64,000 nucleotides of DNA from Siphonodentalium dalli (GCA_032622095.1 CP136065.1:109471195-109535194); one strand, 5' to 3'. Shown: positions 32,531-44,198, numbered from the stretch's first letter. The notes: generated from the sequence alone by a model not told the origin. Program-made: numbers and translations.

Positions 32531-33271
32531 CCACTACTTATTGGCTTTATATTTATTCGATATTTGAAGATTTAGTTTAAGAAGTTAGAAATTAAAAAAG
32601 CACTTCAATTGTTGACTTCCGATTGCCATTTTCGTCGTCATTTTTGAAAACTCGGGTTATGACTTACTATTATCGGATTAGGATTGGACATCATGTATGG
32701 TGGCGCAACTGGCACCTATGGTGAAGGTTGCCGTAAAATGCTCTTTTTGTTACTTCCGGTTGCCATTTTGTCTTCCATTTTGATTTTTTTTCAGTCAAAT
32801 GATGCATGAAATGACAGGCATATGATATGGAATCAAGAACAATGGGTTTTTGTTGTAAATGTATGTAGTGAGTGGGGTATACTCCCGGAAATGGCCGCCA
32901 TATTGTCCGGAACACACACTGTCACCTTTTAACGTCGAACTAGTTTGAGCAGACATCCTTACGAAAAAATGAATGAAGTTTAATCCTGGTGGGGGTGTGC
33001 ACATTTGACCGGCCTGGTTCCCGCACTAAAATTTCAATTTTCATTTTCTTACATGTTTTTCTGCATTTTCTTTTACCCAAAAATAACGAATATTCCTCCC
33101 TGAAATGCGCGGAAATTTCGGCTGTTTGGTCATATTCAGCAGTCAGGGAACGTTTGTGGTCATTAGATTTGTATATTTATATAAATTTATTCCGGGTTCA
33201 CCGGGTACATTCAAAAACCCCTTCTGAAATGAAAATTCCAGGGAATTTTGTTTTATAAATTGTGTATCATC
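32531..33271. other. Interior of composite element up to hAT insertion
   Basis: Unrecognised AT-rich sequence with repeated CTTCCG-TTGCCATTTT phrases (32620 and 32755), then the innermost part of the right inverted arm (from about 33200). No gene seen. Confidence 0.4.
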
Positions 33272-34236
33272 TAGGGCTTCACGGTATCCGGATTTTAATA
33301 CCGACTACGGTATTGAAAATGATACCGCGATATGACTAAATATCGTCACCAATAAATTTGAGTAGAACTGTTTGATAATGATACTAGTAGCAAGCAGACT
33401 GAATATAGCATTATTGATTTTATAATGATAATTATGAACACATGTTCCTTTGACAGGTATATAAAATAAATAATTAATATAAATGGTCCTGAGTTTCGTT
33501 CTTTATACGACGGATAGATATATTTATAAGTGCCTGACGTAATCGGGAATTCCCTACCAACTGCGGGTCACTTATGACATTAAAAATGAAGCTAACAGTC
33601 GCTCGTGTAAATAATAACAGCAAACATGTATTGATTTCATATTTTATATTGTACAAACAAAACAAGATAACTAATGTTTAATAGAATAGAAGTCCGTATC
33701 TGATTTTAACTTATCCATTTCGATGTATAGGACTGATATATGGCCGTGTAGTTATAATGATCTAATGAGTTAGTGCATTATACGTCTAATGCATAAGATT
33801 TGTGGCGCTGTTGAACGCGCGTCATTGTGTCTCCAGATTATAAAAACACCACACATTTTTTATTGTATTTGACCAGGAACCTTCAAGCAATATTGAGCTG
33901 AGAACAGCCTGTATACACACATCAATTGCCGCCCATGCAATAGATCTAAGGCATGCCGACTTGATTGTCCGCAGTGTGTCGACAAACGCTTATGGAGCAG
34001 TGAGAAATAATTAATTTTTACGCCACGCTAAACCGAAGCCGTTAGCAATGGCCTTTGTCTCAGCATTAGAGGTGTCGATGGTTGCTAAATACTTGACACT
34101 GATAGAGATATCGTCGGTATTAATATCCACACCGGCGGCTACGATGTGCCGACTATTTGCATAAAGTGAAACCGACTACACGGTGTCAAAAACAGTATCG
34201 CGATATGACTAAATACCGAAATACCGTGAAGCCCTA
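33272..34236. mobile_element. Non-autonomous hAT element with exact 8-bp TSD
   Basis: Terminal inverted repeats TAGGGCTTCACGGTAT and ATACCGTGAAGCCCTA are flanked by the identical octamer GTATCATC (33264-33271 and 34237-34244). Subterminal CGGTATT/AATACCG and ATATCGCGATA-type motifs are repeated. 965 bp with no transposase frame. It interrupts one of the tandem units of the right arm of the surrounding composite element; the two flanks rejoin into an uninterrupted unit. Confidence 0.92.
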
Positions 34237-34576
34237 GTATCATCGATCAGTGATGATTAGAGCACTATTAGTACAAAAATCAGTTTTGTACTCGAAAGTG
34301 CGAATAGAAGTAATTTTTTTGGGTTTTGCGGGTACTATCAGAAACCCCCTTCTGAAATGAAAACGCCATGAAATTTCGTTTCAGAAATTGTGTTTTATTG
34401 GTCAGTGATTACTGGAGCACTATTAATATAAAAATCAGCTTTGTACTCGAAAGTGCAAATAGAAGTGATTTTTGGGATACTGTCAAAAACCCCCTTCTGA
34501 AATGAAAACGCCAGGAAATTTTGTTTCAGAAATTGTATATTATTGGTCAGTGATTGCTGGAGAACTACTAATATAA

Positions 34577-35929
34577 CAAGAGGTGGCATCAGAGATGCTG
34601 TGTCTCGTTTTCGGTGGCTTACCGCCGGTGGCTACCTTCAATTGGTGTGCATCAGTATCGGTAGACTAATTAATAGGTAAAATCGGTTAATAAATGTTCA
34701 AGTTATCGCGCTAACGAGCTAAAAATTCACGAAAAATGACTAATTAAGGGCCATAACTCTATCAAATTTGATCGGGCCAGGCTGGTTTTCGAACTCATCC
34801 TAACGAGCAAAAAATTCATGAAAATTTACTAATTAAGGGCCATAACTCTATCAAATTTTACTCGTCCAGGATATTATTGGAAGACACCTATATACCAAAT
34901 TTTAGTTGAATCGGATGACGTTTGTTGAAGTTATCGCGCTAACGAGCTAAAAATTCACGAAAAATGACTAATTAAGGGCCATAACTCTATCAAATTTTAT
35001 CGGGCCAGGCTGGTTTTCGAACTCGTCCGAAATATTCTTGGCAAGTATGTCTATTCCAAATTTTAAACAAATCGGAGGACGTTTGTTGAAGTTATCGCGC
35101 TAACGAGCTAAAAATTCACGAAAAATGACTAATTAAGGGCCATAACTCTATCAAATTTTATTGGGCCAGGCTGGTTTTCGAACTTGTCCAGGATATTATT
35201 GGAAGACACTTATATACCAAATTTTAGTTGAATCGGATGACGTTTGTTGAAGTTATCGCGCTAACGAGCTCATAATTCGTACAAAATGACTACTTAAGGA
35301 CCATAACTCTATCAAATTTTATCGGACCGGGCCGGTTTTCTAACTCGTCCGAGGTATTTTTTGGAGACACCTATATATCAAAATTTCAATCAAATATAAT
35401 GATGTTTGTTAAATTATCGCGCTAACGAGCTGAAAATTTGTGAAAAAATGACTAATTAAGGGCCATAGCTCTATCAAAATTTTATCGGACCTGGCCGGTT
35501 TTCGAACTCGACCGAGATATTCTTGGGAGACACCTATATTCCAAATTTCAATCAAATCGGATAACGTTTGTTGAAGTTATCGCGCTAACGAGCTGAAAAT
35601 TCGTGAAAAATTACTAATTAAGGGCCATAATTCTATTAAATTTTATCGGACCAGGCCGGTTTTCGAACTCGTCCGAGATATTCTTGGGAGACACCTATAT
35701 CCCAAATTTCAATCGAATCAGATAACGTTTGTTGAAGTTGTTGCGCTAACGAGCCTAAAATCAGTGAAAAATGGCAAAGGGCCATAAATCTGTAATAATT
35801 TTTTTTTAAATCCGTCAATAAACGGTTGAGTTATAAGCAAAACACGCCGCCCGCCCGTCCGCCGCCCGCCCGCTCGCCCACCGTCCCTCATCAAACTATA
35901 AGTCTAGTTTTGGAAAAAAACTCGACTAA
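34577..35929. mobile_element. Tandem-core element (ACAAGAGG start) nested in inverted arm
   Basis: Starts ACAAGAGGTGGCATCAGAGA and ends CCGCCCGCCCGCTCGCC..AACTCGACT. Between them lie about seven copies of a roughly 162-bp unit (TTATCGCGCTAACGAGCT, GGGCCATAACTCTATCAAAT, GGCTGGTTTTCGAACTCGTC) at about 34709, 34939, 35098, 35262, 35423, 35584 and 35745. The host unit (TATTAATATA/AAAATCAGC) is split by it. The layout of unique ends around tandem cores is like bivalve pearl-type non-autonomous elements. Confidence 0.75.
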
Positions 35930-36110
35930 AAATCAGCTTTGTACTCAAAAGTGCAAATAGAAGTCACTTTTGGGGTTTTTGTGGGGTCTCTGGCCCCTAA
36001 ATGCCAGGAATGGGGAACTTAAGAAATCCGATTTCTTTAAACGTTCCTGGGTGGAACATATCTGGGGCATCAAACTTTCGTACGTGATTGTGCAAATAGA
36101 ACCCAGCAGG

Positions 36111-36835
36111 CTCTCGGATTAGTATACATTTTCGTATAATGTTATGAAATGTTATCAATGTCCTGATATAAACAGTATTCGTCGTTGAAAACTTTCCTAC
36201 GTCAGTTTCGCATCAGAAGTCTCACATTTTACTTTGAAATTGTGCCGAGTGACGTATATCTATCGATTAGCAGGGCAAATAATCAACGATGATACGAGAG
36301 GATAACTATATGTCTTTTGACTGAAAACGAGAATTATCATGATCGGGTACAAGCAAATACCTATTTTCCACGAGCGGCTTGATATATAATGTGTTCAGTC
36401 AAAAGCTATAGGTTTCCTTTTTATTATTATGCGGTTTCGTGATTTCGATTTACAATTTAGGCCTATTGCTGTCAGGCGACTTTTTTGACAAATTAATTAC
36501 AGACGAAAACGAATCAGCTGATCGCCAACTGAATTACTCGTCTCTTGCTCATAGATAAAACCCTACCGGAAGCTCGATAACGCTATGTAACGTGCATTCC
36601 CATCAGAGATCAGTATGGGCCAATCGCCATCTTAAAAGTATAGATGATTTACGTCATCGATAGCAACGCAATGAAGGCTAATACGAACAACAAATAACCC
36701 TGACATATTCCCGATACAGTAGTGTAGATTAAAGTAGTATAGTACCTAGCTCTACTGACTAATGTTACATGCGCACATTATTTTGAGCATAATGTACATG
36801 TATTGGAAGCAAAAATGTCATTTAATAACTAATTC
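36111..36835. other. Spacer, nothing recognised
   Basis: Right flank of the composite element. A minus-strand AAGATGGCG start context near 36640 opens a frame of only six codons. No gene supported. Confidence 0.4.
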
Positions 36836-37130
36836 AACTTAAGTGCAATAAGGAATTAAGCTTAAGCACAATAAGGAATCACTAATTGCGCTTAAGCTCA
36901 ATAAGAATATTCGTTATTCCGCTTAAACGCAATGATATATTCCTTATTGCGCTTAAGCGCAATATGTTCTTTTCTTATTGTGCTTAAGCTCGATTAGATT
37001 TTCCCGTATTTCGCTTAAGTGCAATTAGAGATTCATTATTGCGCTTAAGCGAAATAAGACGTTCCTTATTGCACTTAAGCGCAATTACATCTCTGGCTCC
37101 TCATCAGTATTGCGCTTATGCGCAATTAAT
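36836..37130. repeat. Palindromic minisatellite (ATTGCGCTTAAGCGCAAT)
   Basis: About eight units of roughly 38 bp are centred on variants of TTGCGCTTAAGCGCAA. The copy at 36946-36963 is a perfect 18-bp palindrome. Spacers read like TAGATATTCCTTA. A second array in the same style is at 38430-38625. Confidence 0.8.
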
Positions 37131-37323
37131 ATCTCCCTCATGAGATTACCCCTCTGTGCAAATAGTATAATCCGAATAGGCATACGTGTGGACAGTCACC
37201 AGGTGCACCCATTGCACTATGGACTACACCATTTGAATTACAGGGTGGTTATGTAATGTGGCTAATTGTGTTTGAGGGCAATAAGGAAGATTATTTTTTA
37301 ATTCCACTTAACTCGTTTAGGAC

Positions 37324-37390
37324 GGGAAACGGATATATCCGTTTCCCAAAACATTACCTACAGGACGGGAAACGGATATATCCGTTTCCC
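37324..37390. repeat. Two identical 24-bp perfect palindromes
   Basis: GGGAAACGGATA followed by its reverse complement occurs at 37324-37347 and again at 37367-37390, each preceded by GGAC. Surrounding sequence (CTTAACTCGTTTAGGACGGG) returns inverted near 38420 (CCCAAACGAGTTAAGC). Confidence 0.85.
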
Positions 37391-37514
37391 ACTTCATGCA
37401 CTTGTTATCATCGCATGAATCTTTTATAATTAAATGTTTTGAGCATAGTAGCATGTATTCAATATAGGCCGATCACTCAGTGAGGGGTCCAGGAAGATGT
37501 AACCTAATTTTGGC

Positions 37515-37634
37515 GTCACGTGGGGGTCGCGTGACGTGATTCGTGACGTCATTGTTCCAAAATGTCGGCGCCCAGTAGCCTAAGCCGTAGACGCGTAGAC
37601 AAGTTTTCGGTTGGTAATCACCATGGCAGGTGAA
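37515..37634 (+). promoter_or_regulatory. Possible promoter and short first exon
   Basis: A CpG-richer island in AT-rich DNA contains CACGTG (E-box), TGACGTGA and TGACGTCA (CRE-like) within 40 bp. An AAAATG start at 37561 then opens MSAPSSLSRRRVDKFSVGNH plus three residues, running into AG/GTGAAT at about 37627, a usable donor. Without splicing the frame stops at once. No downstream exon on the plus strand was recognised, so this may be chance or the 5' end of an unknown gene. Confidence 0.25.
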
Positions 37635-37680
37635 TCTTGACTCCTTCAGCGGAAGGAAATAGAAGCGGGAGCAATTTAAG

Positions 37681-38375
37681 TATATTCCTGGATCATATTT
37701 TTTGGAAATTAATTACATTTGATTCAAAATGTCGCATGCAGACATCTCGTATACGAAATTACAGCCCCCAAACGCATAATTTTCCGAAAAAACGGTTGCC
37801 ATGTCAACCGGTCGCAAGTTGGTGGTACATGTATCTACCCAAAAATTTTGGAAGATTTATAGACCACGGATGATCACCCATATATTATGAGTTGTCACGT
37901 GGAGAATTATGTCATGACAAATAGTCTGGCCAGCATTAAATTAACGCATACATTGCTATAAAATGATATAAAAGTAAGCATTTTAACGTTAGAAAACGGG
38001 GGTTTGGTGGCCATTTTGAATGGCGCCCTCTGTCGGTGATGGGTGATTTTCGAGAAAGGTTAGTTCTAGATGTTGGCAAAATATTCCTGGATCATTTAAC
38101 TTGGAAACCATTTATATTTGATTCAAAATATCGCAAACATATCGTCATATAGAGAAATTACAGCCCCCAAAATCATAGATTTCCGAAAATATGTTGCTAT
38201 GGCAACCGGTCGCAATTTGGTGGTATCTACCCAAAATTCCTAGAAGATTTATAGACTACAGATGCACACCCATATATTATGAGTTGTCACGCGGAGAATT
38301 CTGCCATGGCAAATGGTCTGACCCAACATTGAATAAACGCATAAATTGCTATAAAATTATATAAAAGTAAGCATT
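37681..38375 (+). repeat. Tandem duplication, about 399-bp period, 1.7 copies
   Basis: TATTCCTGGATCAT at 37683 recurs at 38081, followed by ATTACAGCCCCCAAA, TATCTACCCAAAA, CACCCATATATTATGAGTTG and ATATAAAAGTAAGCATTT in the same order. Function unknown. Confidence 0.85.
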
Positions 38376-38429
38376 TCTGTAAACAATCTCGTCTGTGAGT
38401 AATGTTTTCTCAAAAGAATCACGTCCCAA

Positions 38430-38625
38430 ACGAGTTAAGCCCAATTAGCTCTTTTTGCACTTAAGTGCAATAAGAATATTCCTTTGTGCACTTTAAAAGT
38501 GCAATTAGATATTCCTTTTTGCGCTTGAATGCAATAAAATATTCATTATTGCGCTTAAGGGCAATTAGAAATTCCTTATTGCGCTTAAGGGCAATTAGAA
38601 AATTCCTTATTGCGCTTAAAGATGC
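38430..38625. repeat. Second palindromic minisatellite array
   Basis: CACTTAAGTGCAATAAG, TTCCTTATTGCGCTTAAGGG and GCAATTAGAAATTCC units, same family as 36836-37130. Together with the CCCAAACGAGTTAAGC/CTTAACTCGTTTAGG pair it suggests an inverted-repeat element spanning roughly 36.8-38.6 kb. Confidence 0.7.
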
Positions 38626-39060
38626 ATAATCCGAATTAACGATCGTAAATTACTATTTCCTTGGCTTCGGTGGTCAAATATTTGATACGAATCAAGGAAC
38701 CCACTCATCAAAGTTCAGAGTGATTTTTAGAATCTATTATTTTTCACCACCGATCATTTTTAGTGGCCAATAAAGGTTCGACGAGAAGATGGTCTCGGAC
38801 CAAATTACGGATGAAGATGGATAACTCTGAAATCAAGTGGCTTCTTGTGTCAAATAATTGACAAACCGGTAAAATTTCATTGAACAAAATGTTGATAAAT
38901 AACAGGTTTTGCAGGGTTTTGGGCAATTTTGTACTGTAGTTGACTGGTTAGCATTATTTTTGGCCAATTAATCGATTCTGATGACTGGAGCAGCATTTTT
39001 TTTAAAACGTCGTTGTCTTTGGAATCTGATAATATGGGGACCATCGAATCGGATTGAGCA
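38626..39060 (+). repeat. Dispersed repeat, inverted homologue of 54740-55165
   Basis: GATGCATAATCCGA, AGGAACCCAC-ATCAAAG, TTTTTCACCA, AGTGGCC, GATGGTCTCGGAC, TGAAGATGGATAACTCT, TTTTGGGCAATTTT, CAATTAATCGATT and ATATGGGGA-CATCGAAT occur here and, inverted, at 54740-55165 in the same order. Confidence 0.75.
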
Positions 39061-39848
39061 CCTTTAAGCTCAATTTTGTATTAAATGTCAATTTGGATTC
39101 CCAAATACATGTACATGTATGTTTGGTGTTTTTAATAAAGTACCTCAAGATATTATAGGAAAATATAAAAACATCGCATCAAAATCAACACCATTGACGT
39201 TGAAGATCTGTTGTAGTATAAGATACTAATTCGTTGTACTTAGTCAATCATTATAGGACAATTTACCGTCACGTAGAACGGCCGTGAAGCCAGCAAAATG
39301 AAGCAATTAACTGGATTACCGTAAACATTTATCCATGTCACGAATCGGAACGCTGAAAATGTGCGTGTCGTGAATCGGAACACTCCGAAAACAGAATCGG
39401 AACGTATGGTAGTGTTACTTTGAAGGCATTATGTCAAGTTAAAATAGCGTATTTTGATCAACTGTATTTTTAAAGTAACGATGGGTTGTTTGCGGATACA
39501 CATAAGCAATTTGTTCTACAAAATATTATCTCTTTCGCTTCGAAATTCACATTTGTACACTATACTTTTCTTCTCTGTGTGTGTATTTGAGTGAGCAAAC
39601 CCTTGTAATTTGGTACAGCGGGCTATAGATGGGACTAAAGAATAAGTAAGTGAAGAGTAAAATACCCCAGAAACAAATCCTATCATTTAAATGTATCATC
39701 TCATGAGTTGCTCCCTCGATATACATAAATTAGTAAACGTGGTCGTGGAAAATCGAGCAAAACGTTCACGGAATCGGATCATATACCGCTCGGAATCGGA
39801 ATTTTTCTCGGGCGGAATGAGAATTTGAGGAGCAGATCCTCCACAGTG
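39061..39848. other. Spacer with GAATCGGAAC repeats
   Basis: Contains several GAATCGGAAC(G/A) phrases (39350-39410 and 39770-39800). No gene or larger element recognised. Confidence 0.4.
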
Positions 39849-40955
39849 CTTAGGCCAAAAAAAAAAGATTGTATGTTTCCGATAACGGAGGGAAAAAAAT
39901 AGGGTAGGTAGGTAGGGATTTTTTTTTTTTTTATTTTGATATTTTTTATCCAGCTGCAGAAATATTGAATTACCTCGACCGAAGTGACATAAAATGCCAA
40001 CTTGTGTTGTGGGGAAAGTATTACTTGATAAACATAGTGGAAATATACATTAAGATTGATGAAAGATCAAACTTACTTCATGCTCAATTACTTATTATTC
40101 ATATACCACATTTTCATAAATTTGGCTATAAACTTGGTACAAAATTGATGTCACTAACTTTTTATAAGAATTTTACCCATAATACCGCCATTATATGGTA
40201 CTTGTATTGTGATGACTACATCCCATTGTCTGGAGGTAGCCGGTACACCCAACCTAGCATGCCTGGTTTTTGGAAACAGTAGCCGATCCTCTAACATACG
40301 TGGTGATAACCTTTATACATGTACATATACAGATACACACCCGCCATGTCTGTCGATAATGTTCCTACCGGTACTCTTGAGTCTTGGGCTCCAAATAAAA
40401 GTGCAGGCCCAAATAATAGTGCAGGGGGGAAATTCCATTGAAAGTTGATAACAGTGCAGACCCAAATAATAGCACAGGGGAAACTCTGAGCAATACATCA
40501 ACTATAGTACATGTAGGTCGAGCATAGGAATCAACATAGTATGTGTCATGTGGTGTTTTATTCAATATTTAAATGTTCACATGTATGCCATTTACTTGAA
40601 TATGTACATGCATAAAGTTATAAGCTCATCAATTTGGTATCAGAATCATATAGAAATCTTAAGTTTGTGCTGATTTCAATTTTCATAGCCTCGAAATTAA
40701 TTAACTTGCAGACCCAAATAAGCACTGTGCAGGTGTGAAATTTCCCCAAGAAAATAATAAATGTGCATGCATGTTTATTTGGAACCCAAGAGTATGTTCC
40801 ATAAGTCCCAAACAAGACATACAGGTAAAGCAGGCATGAAATTCACTCATGAAATTAAAATAGCAAAATTCATGCCCAGCATTAATCACAACCCATCACA
40901 CACCTGGGGCTTTTCAGACAACTGTCGCTTCATGGTCACTTTTCACAGGAATATG
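39849..40955 (+). mobile_element. Transposon family 4, left part only
   Basis: Begins AGGCCAAAAAAAAAAGATTG and GTTTCCGATAACGGAG, a poly-T stretch, then ACCTCGACCGAAGTGACATA. It later contains AAGAAAATAATAAATGTGCA and CAACCCATCACACACCTG. Collinear with the reverse complement of 45241-43880, but the far terminus is absent, so this is a truncated copy. Confidence 0.7.
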
Positions 40956-41374
40956 TTAGAAACCACGTGTTTCGCACACTAATGATCAATATTTATGAAC
41001 AGTAAAAGGTGCTTGATTTTCAATTGAAGGTTCATATTATGTTCTATTTTGTTACATCGCGGCCCAGTTCTGGAGGGATCAACAAATTAGGTCTACATAT
41101 ATGCTTAACATTAACGTTATATTCGGCCTCTTTATTCAACAGCAAGATTAATTTTAGTGATATAATTGAGAACGTTTGGGTCCAGAACTTTCTTCGGCAT
41201 TGATCAATAAAGAGTTTCTTCAACTTCCTTGTTACGATCTAGTCCTCACATGGTACATGCATAAATAAAGGGAGTGCATGTGCATGTCACACATGTGCAA
41301 AAATTCAATATAGACTGAACCTAGTTCTGACATTAGCAGGATTGTTCATGGCATATGCAGTAACTGTTGATATG
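40956..41374. other. Spacer, nothing recognised
   Basis: AT-rich sequence between the truncated family 4 copy and the MITE at 41375. No coding or repeat signal found. Confidence 0.4.
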
Positions 41375-41682
41375 GCTGAAGGGGTCACTCTCACCAAAAA
41401 TAAGTGCTGTTTCAAAGGGTACACAGGATTTTAAAATGTGCTGAAGGGTACACAGGGTTTGTGATCGCCACTAACATCGGTACTTAAACTGTATTTCTGA
41501 AAGTCTGGTGCCCATTAGCAGTTTGTTTTCAGTTCATTTTAATATTCATTGGAACATAAACAATTATTCTCTAACAGAAATCGTCATTTAGAACGACATT
41601 TCAAACCCTGTGTACCCTTCAGCACATTTTCAAATCCTGTGTACCGTTCAGCACTTTTTTTGGTGAGAGTGACCCCTTCAGC
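41375..41682. mobile_element. Palindromic MITE family 5 with exact 9-bp TSD
   Basis: Ends GCTGAAGGGGTCACTCTCAC and GTGAGAGTGACCCCTTCAGC, exactly complementary over 20 bp and continuing with changes for about 90 bp (GTACACAGG blocks). Flanked by GTTGATATG at 41366-41374 and 41683-41691. 308 bp, non-coding. A 9-bp duplication points to a Mutator- or Merlin-like mobiliser. A second, decayed copy is at about 44596-44865. Confidence 0.9.
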
Positions 41683-41691
41683 GTTGATATG

Positions 41692-43262
41692 GCGTATGGA
41701 TCAACATAATGTCACCTTCTTCCAAATCACGTCAACAAACGTTAGAAGTTCTAATGAGCCATGTCCGTTTAAATATTTGTAATATATTCTATATATATAA
41801 CGTTACATACGTGTATTCCTGGATTGGATATTAGGACAATAGTCTCTTTTGTTAAAAAAATGCATGTTAAAATTAAAGATATGCATGATGAAACATGAGG
41901 AGCATTTAGCAAGCGCTATTTTGATTTGCACGAATAAACTATTGGCAAAAAACAATTGTTTTTATTGACATGAAAGGTATGTTGGCCAGCATTGGGGTCG
42001 ATCGGGTGCTTTCCAGTGTGCAAGTGTGTTTAGTATTTCCCTCTATATCTTTACAGGACAACTGTTGGATATGGTAATAACAGCATGATATAACGCCTGT
42101 GAATGAAGATGTTGGTGTGTGCATGGGACATAGATGTAAAGCGTGAACAATTTCTCATTTCTTATCGAAATGGCTATGTATTGATCGGAATGGCACATTG
42201 AGATGTCCCTCAACTCGGATCAACCTTGAAAATCGGTCCCGATTTTTGCATATGTCGGGGTTCAAATCGTGACAACCTAATCTAGCCCAGATTGCGATGA
42301 TCTAGGAATCATTCACGATACATGTGGGAGATTTCCGTGTGCTGCATGGTGTTTGTCATTCTGTACGTTGCTCCCCTAAGAGGAGTATATCACATTACGT
42401 ATGTGACATGAGGTGTGAATCCAGAGTCCCTACATGCATGTGAAAAAGCCAACCAGGCAGACTGAACTCTCGGTTGAACTATATGCGTAGATATATATAT
42501 ATATGATGTGAACTGGAAAGTTAATAGGAATTTCGGAGTATTGGAGCTTCGTGGTACAGAGTTTTGGACCTTCGTGCAATCGAACCCAAGACGATTAGGC
42601 CGGAAAAATCTTAGTACAGGAAACTCTGGGATATAAAATTTCAAATTCAATATTCCAGACATTATGTCTAAAGCAAGTCTGACGAATTTCACAGAGAACT
42701 ATATACATGCGGACTGATTTATTAGAGACAAGTTAAGCACCGTTTCGGACACCATTGTATAAGTATTTAACACTACTGATCGATCCACTATAATTATAAT
42801 ACATAATAAATACCGTTATACGTGTTTTTGCGTTAATTTTTAACATTAAAAATTGTTGGCATGCAGCTATTTGCGGTCTGGATCATATATATACGAAATC
42901 CTATAATATTCCACTTGAATTATCCCAATCAATATCAGTAGCTTTGTTTGATTTGTAATGTATAATTATATCAACACGATTAAACATTGATAATTAGCCA
43001 TTTTTCTTCTGGCATTTATAACCTTTTCAAAATTTGTCTCAATGTGACATCTTGGTTAACCGGAAATTCAGAGAGAATTGAAGTCGTGTTAGTCCTGTTA
43101 GTTTCGTTTCCAATTATAGTCTATATATAGAGCCCAGTGGTTCACATGACCATGAACTGAATCAATCCACAATTATTTTCCCCATATCTATGCCCGTGCC
43201 ATAGCTATATTGAGTAGATATTCATGCATGGCATGATCAAGACTACGAACTGACCTATGTTG
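41692..43262. other. Spacer, nothing recognised
   Basis: Unique-looking AT-rich DNA with a short TA repeat (about 42489-42500). No frame with coding character and no element identified. Confidence 0.4.
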
Positions 43263-43725
43263 GAAAAGTTTCGGCTATCGACTATATGCAGACGTCGATC
43301 GTCAGCCGATGGCATGCATGCACTGATGTCGGGTGGCTAACTGGGATATCTCTATTTTGCTGAGGCCCAGTCGAAAGGGTGGTTATGGGAATTTTCGTTT
43401 TATGTTTATTCAGCTTCGTCGTCGAATGACATGAAGTCGATTTGCAATATTTGGATACTGACTATTTGCCGACATCCTATATAGCAAACGGCCACACCGA
43501 CAGGTATACGCATTCGTGCCGACTGTGGTCGGCATGGCGTCGGCTGCCAACCATTTGCCAACATCGGCTGCTGACGTCGGACCGATGGCCACGCCGACGT
43601 CGGCAAATGACATTGAACCGACAGTGGTCGGCATGACGTCGTCTGCCAACCATATGCCACGCCGCCATCGGCAGCCAACATCGAGCCGACGTCGCTGCCG
43701 ACGTTGGGTGGCTATCTGGGACCAT
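43263..43725. repeat. GTCGGC-rich degenerate satellite
   Basis: Repeated GCCGACGTCGG, GTCGGCATGACGTCG, TGCCAACCATTTGCC and CATCGGC phrases bounded by GGGTGGCTAACTGGGATATC and GTTGGGTGGCTATCTGGGAC. Related to 27362-28210. Overlapping frames of up to 148 codons on both strands reflect the codon-like composition of the repeat. Confidence 0.7.
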
Positions 43726-44198
43726 GGCATAGCCATAGCCATAGGCCTATATATGTCAGGCCAAATAAAAAAGATAATATGTTTCCGTACATCGACCGAC
43801 CCTAAAAATAACCCGCCGACCCTAATCTTTTTATTGATATTTTGAGAAAAAGTCAAAATTTTCCATTAAAAAAAAAAGTGACATGAAGTGTGACAGTTGT
43901 CTCAAAAGCCACAGGTGTGTGATGGGTTGTGGATTGATAGGCATGAATCTTGCAATTTTAATTTCAAGAGAGTGGATCTCATGCCTGCTTTACCATTATG
44001 CCTTGTTTGGGACTTATGGAACATATTCATGAGTTCCAAATAAACATGCATGCCCATTTATTATTTTCTTGACAGCATGAGAAATGTACATTTCCATTTC
44101 GTTTGACACTTAATATTCAAACAACATTTTACTGGTACACTTCATTGCTTCACCCACCATGTTTCTTTTGCACACATTTAAAAATGCTGGGTGCTATC

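Larger units (their letters stand above)
28706..36110. mobile_element. Composite element with long inverted arms, about 7.4 kb
   Basis: The left end GAGCCTGCTGGGTTCTATTT (28709 on) is repeated inverted at the right end (36110 leftwards). Collinearity continues through GATGCCCCAGAT, GGAACGTT-AAAGAAATCGG, TGGCATTTAGGGGCCA and tandem about 165-bp units (GCTGATTTT-TATTAATAGTG, GGCGTTTTCATTTCAGAA). Left arm about 28706-29263; right arm about 33200-36110, enlarged by two later insertions (33272-34236 and 34577-35929). No transposase frame was found inside. The target duplication is unclear (AGTATA on both sides is suggestive only). Confidence 0.65.

Noticed and set aside
43406-43856. Frames of 91-148 codons on both strands
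   Set aside because: They lie in the GTCGGC-rich satellite and mirror its palindromic units; none has a domain.
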